A stretch of 64,000 nucleotides of DNA from Gaeumannomyces sp. JS-464 (lineage: Eukaryota; Ascomycota; Sordariomycetes; Magnaporthales; Magnaporthaceae): NCBI GenBank assembly GCA_002197995.1, contig NGZR01000002.1, positions 1,984,001 through 2,048,000 on the forward strand, given 5' to 3'. The translations under genes were made by a program, and so were the position numbers. Within the stretch, counting starts at the first letter, position 1. Every line of letters starts with the position of its first letter. A model generated the notes under the pieces. That model saw only the letters and a program-made list of their open reading frames with translations, ran no database searches and was not told the DNA's origin. This document shows, in pieces, positions 45,047 to 56,895 of the stretch.

Positions 45047-45527
45047 ATGGCGCCCATCAAAGCCCTCGTCCTTTCGGCTATCGCGCTGGCTCCTGCGCTG
45101 GGTCTACCTGGCAGCAAGAGCTCTGCTCCCTGCCCGCAGCCCACCTACCAAGCTTGCGGTGGCTTTGTCGTCGACCCCAAGCCCTGCCCCAAGGTCCGTC
45201 AGAGCAACATGTTCCCCGTTAATTAACTGCCACGATATAGACCCAGTGGTGGAATTGTTCCCTACACCAGACCCGACAAAGAAATCGAGCTAACACATAG
45301 CCCTCGTGTGCCGGGGCAATCACCAGGGGCACATCTGCATCGATGACCCCAGGAAGCCGGGCTGCGGCATGGCCTGCGACATGCCCGGCATCTGTGTCGA
45401 GCCCATTCCCTGCATGGGATTCGTCGGAAAACCTTGCGAGGACAAGAACAAGATCTGCGTCGACGACCCCACGGACACCTGCGACCCCAAGAATGGCGGA
45501 CGCGACTGCCTTGGTCTTTGCGTCTAG
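45047..45527 (+). CDS. Small secreted cysteine-rich protein with internal duplication
   Basis: Two exons: 45047 to about 45197 and 45301-45527. The signal peptide is MAPIKALVLSAIALAPALG. The mature part of about 105 residues has 14 cysteines. Two similar modules are visible: HICIDDPRKPGCGMACDMPG and KICVDDPTDTCDPKNGG followed by RDCLGLC. Each has IC-[IV]-DDP and further spaced Cys. The acceptor is clear (CTAACACATAG, with branch). The donor is less so: GTCAGA at 45198 keeps the frame, while the nearby GTCCGT at 45194 does not. Proteins of this build are secreted and disulfide-rich; in plant-associated fungi some are effector candidates, but nothing here proves that role. Family not recognised by name. 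Confidence 0.65.
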
Positions 45528-45998
45528 GAAAGCCCGATGTGGCACAGGAGGGCGTCGTGGGGATTGAGACAAAAGAATAGCGGTGAGGATTGCGGGGATC
45601 AAGACAGACAGGCGAGGGAGAAGGCAGGGCCGTGTCGGTGCTGGGAGAGAAGGACGCATATGGGCCACTGTTCCATGGGAGCCGGCGCGGCGCTACACGG
45701 CGTCTCGGAATACTAGACCTACCTACCCATGAGCCCGGAAAAGTAGACGTATTGCACGCGTTTCGATGTCTCTGATGTTCACCTGTCGCGAGGTGATCTG
45801 GAAGTGGACCGCAAGCAGCCGCCAGGGTCAGACCAGAGGCCTGTGCCCATCGTAGACACGGACCAAGACGAAGGTGGTTCGCGTCCATAGCACACACTGT
45901 ACGTCGCCGAGAGACTGGGGTGGCAAGCGAGCCACAGATCAGTCGCCATTGGCCCGACCGAGAGTCCCGACCGCCAGATGGGACGACGCGTCCGTCCC
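45528..45998. other. Spacer between cysteine-rich gene and U6
   Basis: 3' flank of the cysteine-rich gene and 5' flank of U6. No other gene seen. Confidence 0.5.
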
Positions 45999-46005
45999 AT
46001 ATAAG
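45999..46005 (+). promoter_or_regulatory. TATA box of the U6 snRNA gene
   Basis: ATATAAG lies about 24 bp before the predicted U6 5' end, the usual spacing for a TATA element that recruits TFIIIB to U6 genes. Confidence 0.75.
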
Positions 46006-46022
46006 CTAGACCCAGGCGGATA

Positions 46023-46127
46023 GACTTCGCCTTCGGGCATTTGGTCAATTTGAAACGATACAGAGAAGATTAGCATGGCCCCTGCACTAAGGATGACACG
46101 CTCAATCAAAGAGAAGCTCAACATTTT
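46023..46127 (+). ncRNA. U6 spliceosomal snRNA
   Basis: The core is nearly invariant U6. The 5' GCC-TTCG-GGC hairpin is followed by CAATTTGAAACGAT, the ACAGAGA box at 46060-46066, the AGC triad at 46072-46074 and ATGGCCCCTGCACTAAGGAT, then the internal stem-loop region and GACACGCTCAATC. A run of eight T begins at 46124, where Pol III would stop. U6 forms the catalytic core of the spliceosome with U2. There is no intron in this copy. The 5' end is placed from the TATA distance and hairpin, so it may be off by a few bases. Confidence 0.92.
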
Positions 46128-46138
46128 TTTTGGCTTTT

Positions 46139-46149
46139 GGTTCGAGTCC
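46139..46149 (+). promoter_or_regulatory. B-box element just downstream of U6
   Basis: GGTTCGAGTCC is a perfect B box (TFIIIC site), about eight bases after the U6 T run, with another T run after it (about 46165-46171). Yeast U6 needs a downstream B box, but much further away. Here it nearly touches the terminator. Confidence 0.75.
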
Positions 46150-46171
46150 CCGCGGAACACATCCTTTTTTT

Positions 46172-49100
46172 GTCCCCTTCTTTTTTTGCCCTACACCACC
46201 ATCCAACCCAGCATCTAGCGACAGTAGAACAAAATACACAGGAAATATCAGCTCTAAATTTTATTTATAAATACCCAAACGCGATCAATGAAGCTGTTGC
46301 ACACAGTACCTATTGCTGCTGTTTTGGCACCCGCGCCCGGCGAGATGGAGCAGAAGAGGTGAGGAGCAACGGAAGGACACCTACTCCCGTGATCCTGCGG
46401 GATCAGGGGAGGCGTGCTGAGCAAGTATAATGTGCCAGCTTGTGTGTCGGGCGTAGGTTTAAGACTTCCCGGGGTCCGAATATCCCACCCCGTCCCGCGC
46501 CCTCCCTGCAGTGGGAGGAGATCAGCACATGGGCGGCTGTAATTCCCCGCTGCGGCATGCCGCCCTTACTGCTTGAAGTCACATGGGAGGCGCCGGGGAG
46601 GCGGACATGTTGGTATGCTGGGGAGATGTCCTGAGGACCTTCCCGGATCGGGCACGACAGCGTACAGTGGATGCCCGGGTACAGTGAATACAAGTCTATT
46701 GGGCTCGAAGGAAGGGTAACGGGTGGGGAGTGGCAGTGGTGCCAGCACAAACCCAGCATTCTGGGTATGCCGGTCAGTATGGGCCCGCCAGTATCCGCAC
46801 ACGCCAGGACCGCTAGTTATGACTGGCTGCCGCACTCCTTGCTCTCACCCCTTTGCCTCTGGGGATGACGCGCCGGCGAGGATCGTTGCAGCTTCCCCTC
46901 CTCTTGGCCGGCCTGCCACCTGGAGACTCCCCAAGCCCGTGTTGGATCGGGACGGAGCGAGCAAGACTAGTCGGCCTCAGCCGATCATGCTGAATGGGTG
47001 CTTGGGAAAGGAGGTCTGGCCCTTCTGGCTCCCGTCTGGAAGGGACGACGCTTTGCGAGAGGGAAGAGAGAGGACTGTCAGTGCTTTTGTGTCTGGAAAC
47101 GGATCTGTGGTGATAGCGAGTCTGGAACATTACGGCTTTCCGATCATTCCAAACCCCCCTTTTTTTTTCTTTTTTTTTTTTTTTTTTGCTGGACACCTCG
47201 GTTCTCGTTGCCGGGCATTAGACCCGACGAGTGCTAGCCAGCGGCCAGAAAACATGACAGATCAACTTGAGCCGTCGGCTCGCGTTTGGTTTTTGTAGTG
47301 GCGAGAGTCTTTGGCGGGCTTGTTTCCCAGCGAGGGATCCGTCTTGGAAATAAGGTAATTATTGGTCATGGGGATGGCCCGCTGGATTTGCAGCGATTTT
47401 CTCAGGGCATGCTTGCTTGCCATATGTGACCACTCCGCCAGTATGTCATGCATTTCATCCACGGAAGAGATGTCGCTGGTATTTATGCATGAAATCCCAT
47501 TTTCCTATAACGGGCCCGCGACCCTTCCATCCCTGATCGGCTCCCTTGGCCCCGACCATGGAAGCGGTACCGCAACTGTGGGCAAAAACATCCACAAATG
47601 ATCGCTGGGCGTAGCAAACATTTTGCGGCAAAATAGGTCGAGCCATGTGGGCAACGATGGGTTGCTTGCCTGCCCAAACCTTGGTAGGCTCGCTGGCCAG
47701 GGGCGCGAAAGCAAACAAACGTCCGCCACGAAGTATGGGTGGACGTCTTCCTTCCAAGCAAACTCCAAAAACACCCTACCATCATGCTCGTAAAAAAAAT
47801 GTTTGCAGCTTTGTCTAGGTACTTACAGGTAATGTTTGTCTACCAGACAGCCGCCATTGGGGCACTCGTTTAAAAGGGGTGCGGGCTTGGCATCTAATTC
47901 GCTCATGGTCGTCCGCCGCATCGCGGCAAGATTGTCACGTGAGACTCCCTTTTGTTAGAATTTTCTCTTTGCTCCTAAACACACAAAGAATTCGATTTTT
48001 CGTCCTTTGATCTTAATGGCATGGCAGCCGCACTACTTCGGTGATAATGAACTTGAGGGTGTCAATTTGCGTGTTGTGTAGCTACCTCCCGAGAACATAG
48101 AGAGAATGGAAGTCGGAGTCACGTGAGAGGTCCGGTCTGCTCCTTTGCCAGGGGCGGCACCTGGCTTGGGGCCTTGGGTTGCATGGATGTGCAAAGCAGC
48201 TTGGGGATCCGGAGTTATGCACGTCAAGCAGCTGTCATCAAAACGCACGCCCGCGCCACCCCCATGGCATGGATTAGCCATGACACGAGTGACTACAGCG
48301 TCTAATGCAATAAGGGCCGACCAAGATCCCTAACCTCCAATGCGAAGCGGTGGGGTGGGCAAAGGGGAAAAAAAAAAAAAAAGGCAGGCCCTGGAGGGGG
48401 CAAAGCTGGCTGCGGGCAGCCGCGGGGCGGAAGTGGACGCAGGGCCAGGCTGGCAAGTGAGGGCGGCTCGACGCAGAGAGCAAGGGGTGGTCAGATCTCA
48501 GTTCTCACAAGTGCCGGAGGCGAAGCGGCTGGGGAAAAAAAACGGAAACCATTCCACTCCGGCAGCCCAAGCCGTCCAAGCGTCTGCCTCTGTCCAACGC
48601 CGTGGCGCCGCTCAACGTTTGCTGTTGGGCCGGATCAGCCTCGGCGGGGCTCCAGACCCACTTGTGCTTTTCTCCAAACAACACACGCGATATTTGATGT
48701 GAGGGATCAGCTTTCGCATATGACAACAGCCAGTTTTTGCTTCTGGGAGGAAAAGATTCCGTCAAGATACGAGGGGAATTTCTGGCAAATTTGTTTGCGG
48801 GAACCCCAATCTGCCATCTGGTCCAGCAACACCCCCGTAGAAGACCATCCAGGCCGCGAGCTCAAAGCGAAATGCCCGCAGACCAAACTACAAACGCTGC
48901 CCGTCGCCACCAAACGATAGAGCCGGGCGCGCCGGCAACCCATCTTGACCTGACCTTGGCCAAATAAGGCAAATCGAACCTTGTCTTTCTTGCATTAGAG
49001 ACCATTCCCCCGGTTCCCTCCCGCGTCTGCTGCTTGGTTGAGATCTGATCAACTCGGAAGCGATCCCGGAATATCAAGAAAATTAGTGTGCTGGTTCAGC

Positions 49101-50703
49101 TAGAGAGCGCTCCCGACTCTCGGGTAGAAATCGCGAAGGATGCATTTTGGATCCAAACAGCACTTCCACTTCTGTCCTCGTCAACAAATCCACGCGGGAA
49201 AAGGAAGACTATCCGAGATGATCTCAGGATGTACCCGCAATACGAAACATTTTCTTTGCCAGAGGCGTGTACGTCGACAAGAGCGATCACGGAATGGCTG
49301 GCTATCTTTCCTCTATTTCAACAGTTAGGCTACCCGTTCAAGCTCCTCTCTCCTTTGTCAAATCCAGCTCGTTCGCTCGAGATAGATATACTTCGACAAG
49401 AAATATTCCCAAGATTCGTTTGGAGTCCTATCGTTTTTCCTCTCGCGAGACAAGTCTACCTACTACGCCGTTTGTAATTCTTCCCTAGATACCCCGAGGC
49501 CCCTACGGAGCAAACGGTGGACATCTCGACTGGAAGGTGTTTCTCCCATCGCCGTGTAAGTGTCGGCACCATGAGAGTCCTCCTTGCGGTTCTGCTCCTC
49601 CGTCTCGTCGCCATCCGGAAGCATCTTCCCCAACACCTCAGTAAACCACCAGCCAGTGGGAGGAGGGCTCAGTCCAGTCATGCCGTTGCCCATGCCCCCG
49701 CAAACCTGCGTCAAGGGCCGGGTGCTGGCAGGCTCGGGCCTGACCGCAAGGACGGGAGCCCCTGATGGAGCATCCGATAGTGCCAGATATACTGACTGGC
49801 CCATCAGACTCGGAGAATAGGATAGATTACAGCGCAGGACAGGCCGCCCGGCCCCGCTGTGCCCCGTGTGTGTCCATCGCACCGGGTCCTTCGAGAACCA
49901 TCGGTGGCATCCCGAGGTGTCTAGACAGTCAGTGGTTCAGTGCCAGCTCCTTCACCGCTTTTTAGGCTCGCCTCCCTCTGAACGCACCTATCCGTCTAGA
50001 CGCCTTCGACAGCCCCAAGACGCCCTCAGACTCCCTCAGGGGTAGCAGCAGCGTGGTGACACGATTGACTCTTGACGACGACCCAACGCTCCACTGGGCC
50101 ATGTGCAAGTCAGTAGGACGGCCCCCGTGGCCCATCAGGGAGGAAGAAGGCTGCGATGTGTTGGCAACTGTCCAGCTTCACCGACACAGAAGTCCGAGGT
50201 ACAGGCCGATGTTGATAGCAGTGTAATATCAGGTCGAGAAGCCGATGAGCCCGGGCCAGCCTGCAGCCCCCGCCGCCCCGCGCAGGGCCGACCCCGATGG
50301 CATCAGAAGGGGGAAGCTTCAGAAAAGACGGAGGGAGAGGGAGGAGGAGATGGCCGAAGGGAAAAGTGGTGTTGCAGAGAGCCTAAGGAACGCAGACAGG
50401 TTCTCACATATACATGCACATGCTGGTGTCGGCGCTGCCGCGGATATCTTTGCTTTCTGCCCTCCTTGGAAGAGCCAGGGGATTCCTCCAGTTCGACATC
50501 AGACGCACAACCACCCCTCAGATAGCTCTCAGTTGACCGGCAACACTAGCAGCTGCACCAGCGGCCACTCGCGACAGCAGAGACGGACCCACGTCCACAG
50601 GCAGAAACGAGCAGGAGCCGCCCGCAGAACAGCGAGAGAAAACACCAACAGCAAGAGACGCGGCCCAACCTCACAAAGCGACAAACATCGAAACGGCCAA
50701 AAA
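46172..50703. other. 4.5 kb region without a recognisable gene
   Basis: Frames of up to 190 codons occur on both strands but change frame often, lack family motifs and contain homopolymers (T/C-rich run at 47157-47187, A run at 48367-48382). It may include UTRs, non-coding RNA or the long 5' region of the Myb-like gene. The stretch 50245-50703 is open in the Myb gene frame and could be an N-terminal extension of it. Confidence 0.45.
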
Positions 50704-53700
50704 ATGGAGTCGGCGCCTGGAGAAACCCGCCCATCTACTGTGGGATGCCAGCAAGAAGAGGTCGACGGTGGACGCTCACCGTTTGCCCCAGGGCTCCTCA
50801 CCGCGGTACGCACAGCCCCGTTTTCCTTGCTTGCTTTTTTCCGCCTTTTCCTTTGCCGAACCGCGGCTGCCATATTTCCATCAGGCTCTGGCTATCATGG
50901 GCTTGCCAGCACCCATGTTGGGCCTCCATCAGTGCCGATGCCACCCCTACCCCTCCCCTTGCATGCGTCATGCATAGCGCACATCTCCTGCTGCGCTGCT
51001 CACAAGTGACAGCATCACATACGACGGGCGCGTCGTGCTTTGAGACCATGCTTGCCTAACTTGCTTTTTTGCCTGTGATTCATACAGCCCGACCAGCCGA
51101 GCCCAGGCCCCCACGTCAACGGCGGCCGACAGTTTCTTGACACGCAGCCGCCAGCAAACGCCCTGCCCACCATCGACAGCCTCTCATTGGCCCCCGCCGC
51201 GGCCAAGCTTGAGTGGGAGCAAGACGTCAACATGCGGCAGCCGCACCGGCAGGACCAGCACCAGGATCAGCGCCAGCCAGCTGAGGGCTCCCTGACGCTG
51301 ACCCAAGGCGTAACCAACCCACCGTCGCTACACCTGCAGCAGGGGGCACACCTACCTGCAGCGGCTGGCCATGAGCACCACATCCCCTCCTCCGTCCTGG
51401 CTGAAACTGGCGGGCCGCACTCGCTCGCGGCACTGCCCCTCCCCACCGTGCACCCCTGGCAACAGTACCAGCACCACCAGCTCGCCTGGCCGACGGCGGC
51501 CGGGGTGGCGGTGAACGATGCGTCGCTGCAGTTGTCGGACGACCGCGCGGGAGCGTACATGCATCATGGCGGCGTCAACCCCTCCTCCTTCCAGCCCAAC
51601 GGCTTTGGCCGGCGTGGTCATGGCCATGAAGGAGCGGGAGGGGTGGGCTCGGCGCCCGTTGCTGCCGCCCACAGCTTCGGCCCGCTGGCGCCGCAGCAGG
51701 CGGTGCAAGTATTTGATAACCAGGCCGGCGGCGCCTTCTCCACACCGCATGATGGGTGGGCCATGCAGGTCGACCAGGCTCAGGCACAGGAGCCGCATTA
51801 CGACCAACAGCCTATAACATACCAGCCGGGTCTGGCTGCCACCTTCTGGCCGTACCAACACCAGCATCAGCAGCAGTCCCAGCAAGGGCAACAACATCAA
51901 CTGGCCATCGACCCGGCAGCGGCCTTCGCAGTCGGAGGCTATCAGCAGCAGGGACTGCAGTGCCAGTGCTACCACGCCAATCTCCCACAGGGCCAAGACG
52001 ACCACGCTAGCCGCTCCGCCCTGTCGCACCTTGCCTATCACCCAACAGAGCCACGAGGACAGGGGATAATCTTCCCTCCAACCCACAACCTGGCCATGGC
52101 GCGCCGTGGCAGAAAGAACGACGCTAGCGGCGTCAACGGGGGCTGCTACTCGTCCCCGTCCAGCCCCGAGCACCTCCCAGGGCACAACCCGTTCGACTTC
52201 CTCCCCTCCCAAGACCTGCCGCCCTTCAAGCCCGAGCCGCAGAACCACCAGCTCGACGCAGGCAACGAGCCGGCCTTCTCCCAAAGCTGCTGGGCAACCA
52301 CGCCGCCTCCGTCACGAGGCCAGTGGTCAGTCGACGCCGCGCAGCACGCGGGCGACACCATGTTCCCGCAGGAGCAGCCGATGTGCCACGGGCTCCCGGC
52401 GGACAGCTGGTTCTCCAGGGCGGCGGCCGACTCGGCCGACAACCACGTTGCGACGGTCTCGCCCAAGGACATCCGGTTCCTGTCGGTGGCGCCGGCGCCG
52501 GCGTCGGACGAGACGTTCCGCGCGAACCTCTTCGGCGGCGGCCACGACAACGACGACGGCCCGTACGCCCTAGACGCCCAGGCCGACCCCTCGAAGCTGT
52601 ACCTCGACCGCGCGTCTCCCTCGCTGCCGCTTTCCGACTGGCCGCAACAGCAGCACGCCGCCTTTTCAGCCGAGCCCACAGCCCAGTCTGACCACGAGCC
52701 CTTCTACCCGGCCATGGCCGAAGGCGGAGGTGCTCCGGGCAGCAACAGCGGCATGAGCGACGGGAACAGACGATTGAGCAGGGACAAGACTTCGTCGTCC
52801 GCAAGACAGAAGAAAGGCAGCAGGGGCCACCAGAAGCAGGAGACTGCGCCCAAGTCGCGCAAGGAGCAGCTGTCGGAGGAGCCCCAAGGCCGCAGGGCGT
52901 CGGCGATCCCAGAGCTGCGGCCACCCGGTGCCGCCGCGGGCAGGAAAGCATCATTGTCTCAGCAGGGCACGTCGACTGCGGCAGCCGTGCTTCTTCCGCC
53001 GCTCTTGACGGATACCCAGCAGCGCCCGGGCTCGGCGGAAGCCCTGGCTGCCAGGGGCGGAGCGGTACGACAGGCAACAAACTCAAGAGACGGAGCGGCG
53101 TCGACAGCCACGCCCAGCACCACTACCAAAACCAGTGGCAGATCCAGCCGAGGCCGAGCTCGCCGTCGCCATACCCGCAGCAGAGGGAGGACAACAGGGC
53201 CGCGGTGGCAGCAGCGACGCCAGCACCGCCACCAACAGCAGCAGCGGCAGCAGCAGCGCTTCCCGAGAGTGCCCAGAGCACCCGGCAGCGCCGGACCACG
53301 CCGCGGCGGCGCGAGCCGGACACGCCGCCCGACAGCGCCGACGACGAGCGCGACGACGACAACACCGCCACCAGCAGCAGCAGCCAGGTGCTCCCGGCCG
53401 GGTCGAGCAAGCACGCGCAGGACGAGTTCCTGCTGTGCATGCGGCGGCAGGGCGTGCCGTACAAGACCATCCTCGTCAACGGCAACTTTGGCGTCGAGGA
53501 GGCGACGCTGCGGACCCGCCACCGGTCCCTGGTCAAGCGGCCCGAGGAGCGGCCGAGGGTGCCCGAGTGGACTGCTATTGACGTGAGTTGCTTTGTTATC
53601 CCATCCTGTCTCTCTCCTCGTGGCCCCGCCGCTTGCGCAATCCCGCTGACAGAAAAAACCAAAACTTTGGAACAGGACAAACTCCTCGAGCGGGCCGTGA

Positions 53701-53999
53701 TGGACCTCAACACAGAGCAAAACAGGAACGACAGGGTCGTGATCCCCTGGGCCAAGGTCGGCCCGTACATCAAGAAGAACGGCGGCACGCACGAGTTTGG
53801 CCCGCAGGCCTGCCACAAGCGGTGGGACGAGCTGGCCGGCAGCACGAGGGTGCGGGGGTCCCGGTGGACCAGAAAAAGAGGAGCAGCGGCCGCGGTCGGG
53901 CTTCCCGGTGATGATGAAGAAGGGGGACTGGGGTATAGACAAAAGAAATGGCGAAGGACAAGACGGCGACCGGGAGGGGGGACATGGTCCATGGAATAG
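50704..53999 (+). CDS. Gln/His-rich nuclear protein with C-terminal Myb/SANT-like domain
   Basis: Likely DNA-binding regulator. Exons are 50704-50805, 51088-53582 and 53676-53999. Intron 1 (282 nt, GTACGC...ACAG) and intron 2 (93 nt, GTGAGT...ACAG) are both phase 0. The long middle is low complexity (Gln, His, Pro, Ala). Residues near the C-terminus form a fungal Myb-like module: DEFLLCMRRQGVPYKTI, then after intron 2 DKLLERAVMDLN, VVIPWAKVGPYIKKNGG and FGPQACHKRWDELA. The frame slips by one at about 53055 (CAGGGGCGG). After it the frame reads SGTTGNKLKRRSG and a Gln/Pro-rich linker into the Myb part. The start at 50704 (MESAPGETRPST) is the nearest ATG in frame; an upstream ATG at 50245 is possible. 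Confidence 0.65.
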
Positions 54000-54241
54000 A
54001 TGAAGATGTGTTGGGTGCGCAATGCACCACCGCAAAAGTTTTTTCTGTACCATAGTGGTTTCCACCTTGGTTTGTTCTTGTCATTACAGGTCGTAGGTAT
54101 GCATGGCAGCATGCACCAGTGCCAGGAAAACCATCTTGTTTGTTCCTGTCCACTTGACGCTTCCTAGATACTGCCTAGGATAACCAAACCACAGCCTGTC
54201 GTAGAAGATGGCCGGGCCAGAAACTCAAAAAGAAGAAAGAG

Positions 54242-55363
54242 TCATATCTTGGCCAGCACCCGCAACAGCTGCCCCGGGTCCGCCCTCAGCGCGTCCCACT
54301 CGGCCTGCGATTTGACGAGCGCCGTGCCGGCCAGGACGGTGCCGTTGAGCGCCAGCCTGCCCACCTCCTCGCCACCCCCGGCCGCGACGACGGGCCCGCC
54401 CTCGGACTTCCGCGGGCACAGCACCATGACGTCCCTGGTCATGGCGAGGTTGTAGCTGATGCGCGCCTCCCCCTCTACCTGCTCCCGCTCCTGCTCCTCC
54501 TCTGTCGTCCCGAGCACGGCCTCGCACGCCCGCCGGTACAGGCGCAGGTACGCCGCGTGCAGAGCCTCGCCGCCGTCGTCGGGAGGAGGGGACCCGGTTC
54601 CGCCCAGCCGCTCGACGAGGCAGCGGAAGGGCACGTCATCCGAATCGCCGCCGCCCCTGCGGCCCAGCACGTCCGCCAGCACCTCCCAGCCCCCCTCCCC
54701 TCCCCCGGTGGCAGGCCGTCGCGCATGCGGTCGACGGGCAGCAGCTGCAGGTGGCGGTGCGGCTGGCTGGCGCCGCTGTGCTCGCCGCTGTTGAAGAAGA
54801 CGAACAGGCGCGGCCCGCCGCTCCCTCCCCGCCCTTGCTCGTACGCGTCGACGCACGCGCGCGCGGCGCCGAGGTCCGCGGCCGAGAGCAGGTGCGTCTG
54901 CGGCTCGAAGGCCGCCGTCGCGAGGATGAAGTGCTCCGGCACGATGGCGAACTTGTTCAGCACCAGGACGTGGTCCGGTGGGTCGAGCTTGCCCCACGAC
55001 GAGGGCGGGCGGCGGGTTGTCGAAGGGGTCGAACGGCGGGCGTTGAGTTGCTGCTGCTGGCTTGGTCGGCGAGGAGGAGGAGGAGGAGGAAGAGGGTGGG
55101 GATGCTGCGGGCTTCGGGGGCTTGGGCTTCGAGGCTAACGCGGGGAGCCGGGGAGAAGCGGAGTTGGAACTGGGAGAGATCGTCAGGGCCAGGACACGCG
55201 GGGATGTGGGAGGGATGGGCGCAAGCGACTTACAGGGATGGAGTTGACATTGAGGATTGCGGCCTGCGTGGGGTAAAAGTTTTACGTCGCCGCTACTCTT
55301 CGCCTTGTTGAAAGTCGCCCTTACCAGTTCCGGCAGGTTAGCCGGTGCTCTTATTCTCGTCAT
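54242..55363 (-). CDS. Ap4A phosphorylase (ATP adenylyltransferase), several frame breaks
   Basis: Cytosolic enzyme of the Apa1/Apa2 family, which splits diadenosine tetraphosphate with phosphate to ATP and ADP. The start at 55363 gives MTRIRAPANLPELVRATFNK, the usual N-terminus. An intron at 55233-55170 (GTAAGT...CCAG) joins ILNVNSIP to FQLRFSP. Landmarks: FYPTQAAILNVNSIP, PFDPFDNPPP, LVLNKFAIVPEHFILAT and the active site SGASQPHRHLQLLPVD (HxHxQ). The C-terminal domain has ISYNLAMTRDVMVLCPR and LNGTVLAGTALVKSQ. Frames slip at about 55270, 55155, 54990 and 54710. Each slip lies in or beside a run or GC-rich stretch, and family sequence continues after it. One serine tract (about nine) lies after the intron. 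It is either a noisy sequence or a pseudogene; I favour the former. Confidence 0.72.
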   Translation of the reverse strand: MTRIRAPANLPELVRATFNKAKSSGDVKLLPHAGRNPQCQLHPCKSLAPIPPTSPRVLALTISPSSNSASPRLPALASKPKPPKPAASPPSSSSSSSSPTKPAAATQRPPFDPFDNPPPALVVGQARPTGPRPGAEQVRHRAGALHPRDGGLRAADAPALGRGPRRRARVRRRVRARAGRERRAAPVRLLQQRRAQRRQPAAPPPAAAARRPHARRPATGGGEGGWEVLADVLGRRGGGDSDDVPFRCLVERLGGTGSPPPDDGGEALHAAYLRLYRRACEAVLGTTEEEQEREQVEGEARISYNLAMTRDVMVLCPRKSEGGPVVAAGGGEEVGRLALNGTVLAGTALVKSQAEWDALRADPGQLLRVLAKI

Positions 55364-55703
55364 GTCGAGGATCTTTGCTAGGTCTTCCTGGGGGAGAAGT
55401 GTGCGTGTCGCGGCGGGACGCATCAATGAAGTCGACAGGCGCGGACTTTGGATGACTAAGCAGCGAGCTGTTGTGAAGCCAGACACGGCACCAGCAGGAG
55501 AAGCAGAAAGGCATGTGCGAATTCAAGCCTGCGTATTTAATGACGTCTGGGTCAAGAGTTCTGCTGCAGAAGCGAAGGCCTGAACAGGCAATAATGCATC
55601 GATTATTATTAACAGCTGCCAGGAAACCATGACCTCTATCCTCTATCCTATACGCCTCTAGCCTTGTGCCACCAGCCAGCCCAAGCCCAGCCCGAATACT
55701 CGG

Positions 55704-56895
55704 CTATATCCCCGGCAGTCCGATAACTCTGCGCAGCGCCGGAACCGACCTTGGGAGAATGTAGATGCCGTAGAGGCCGATCAGCGCCACCAGGAGGCCC
55801 GTCAGCTACAAGGAAACAGACTGTAGTTAGCAAATGTGTCCATCACCAATAACAAAAGGGGGGCGTATCCAACGCTTACCTTCTCGAACCACGTGTGGAA
55901 GTAGATGGCCGTCATAAGGAGCATCCACATCGAGAGCGCAACGACCCCAGCCACGAACCTGCCGCCGAACCCCAGCACAATAGCACCGCCACCACCACCC
56001 TCCACGCCCCTCCTTTCCGTCCTATCCGCCTCCACGTCCGCCCCCTTGACGGCCCCGTCGCGCATGACGACGGCGCGCGGGTCCCCGATCCCCTCCCACG
56101 CGCGCACCACGACCCAGCCCGCCTCCTGCAGCAGGAAGAAGCTGCCGAGGACGAGCAGGAACACGTGGCCGCTGATGTCGTGGCCGCCGCGCCAGCGCCC
56201 GCCCGCGTCCGGCACGCCGCGGCGCTGAAGATCTCGGCGGGCGACGCCTGTGCCATTGAGCTGACGACGCTGTCTTGGACCTTCTGCTCGAGCTTCTCGC
56301 ACTTGCCGCCCGTGTACCGGAACCCGCGGTCGATGAGGGGCGGACCGAAGCACCACTGCGTCACCAGCACCCACCAGCCCGTGACGAGGGTCCACCTCAG
56401 CACCGCCCTGACACGCCTGCTGCCCACTACGTGTTGCTGTGCCCCTCCTCCTCCTCCTCCTCCTCCTCCTCCTCCTCCTCCTGTCGTTGTGTTGTCGCCG
56501 CCGCCGGCGTGGTGCGGGTGCGTCAGCACAAACGCCGCAAACGCCGCCGACACCCAGGCCCAGCCGCGCTTGACAAAGAGCACGTTGACGACGTTGTCCT
56601 TGCGCGCAAAGTACGACGGCGCGTCGGCCGCGCGCAGCGACTGGGAGCCCGCGTCGTAGGCCGCCGTCCGGACCTGCGGCGACACCAGCGCGAAGACGGA
56701 GCCGAAGAGGAGGAGCGCCGGGTACAGCGCCAGCACGGCGGACTCGGCGGGCGTCGGGAGGTGCGGCGGGCCGCGCCGCCGCGGGGAGGAGGAGGAGGAG
56801 GATGAGGAGGATGAGGGTGAAGCTGCTGCTGCTGCTGCTGCTGCCATCTTGGACGGGCGTTGTCTGCTGGCAGGGGTTTGGGGGTCGTCGACCAT
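55704..56895 (-). CDS. FIT2/Scs3-type lipid-droplet protein, one frame break
   Basis: Endoplasmic-reticulum membrane protein of the FIT family, an acyl-CoA diphosphatase needed for lipid droplet budding. Exon 1 is 56895-55880 and exon 2 is 55805-55704, with a 74-nt intron (GTAAGC...GTAG, phase 0). The N-terminus is Ala/Ser-rich. Family marks: NVLFVKRGWAWV, WTLVTGWWVLVTQWCFGP, DRGFRYTGGKCE, then HDISGHVFLLVLGSFFLLQE and IYFHTWFEK. The histidines in SGHVF and HTWFEK correspond to the two catalytic His of FIT2. A glycine run of about 14 (GGA repeats, near 56447-56490) interrupts a loop. The frame slips by one at about 56215 (FSAAAC before, DAGGRWRGGHDISG after). Start 56895 is the first ATG; the next in-frame ATG is 56847. 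Confidence 0.82.
56443..56490. repeat. GGA/TCC microsatellite coding polyglycine in the FIT2 gene
   Basis: About 13-14 trinucleotide units of TCC on the plus strand, giving a glycine run in the minus-strand protein. Confidence 0.85.

Noticed and set aside
51352..52284. 310-codon minus-strand frame in the Gln/His-rich gene
   Set aside because: Arises from CAG/CAC repeats read on the other strand.
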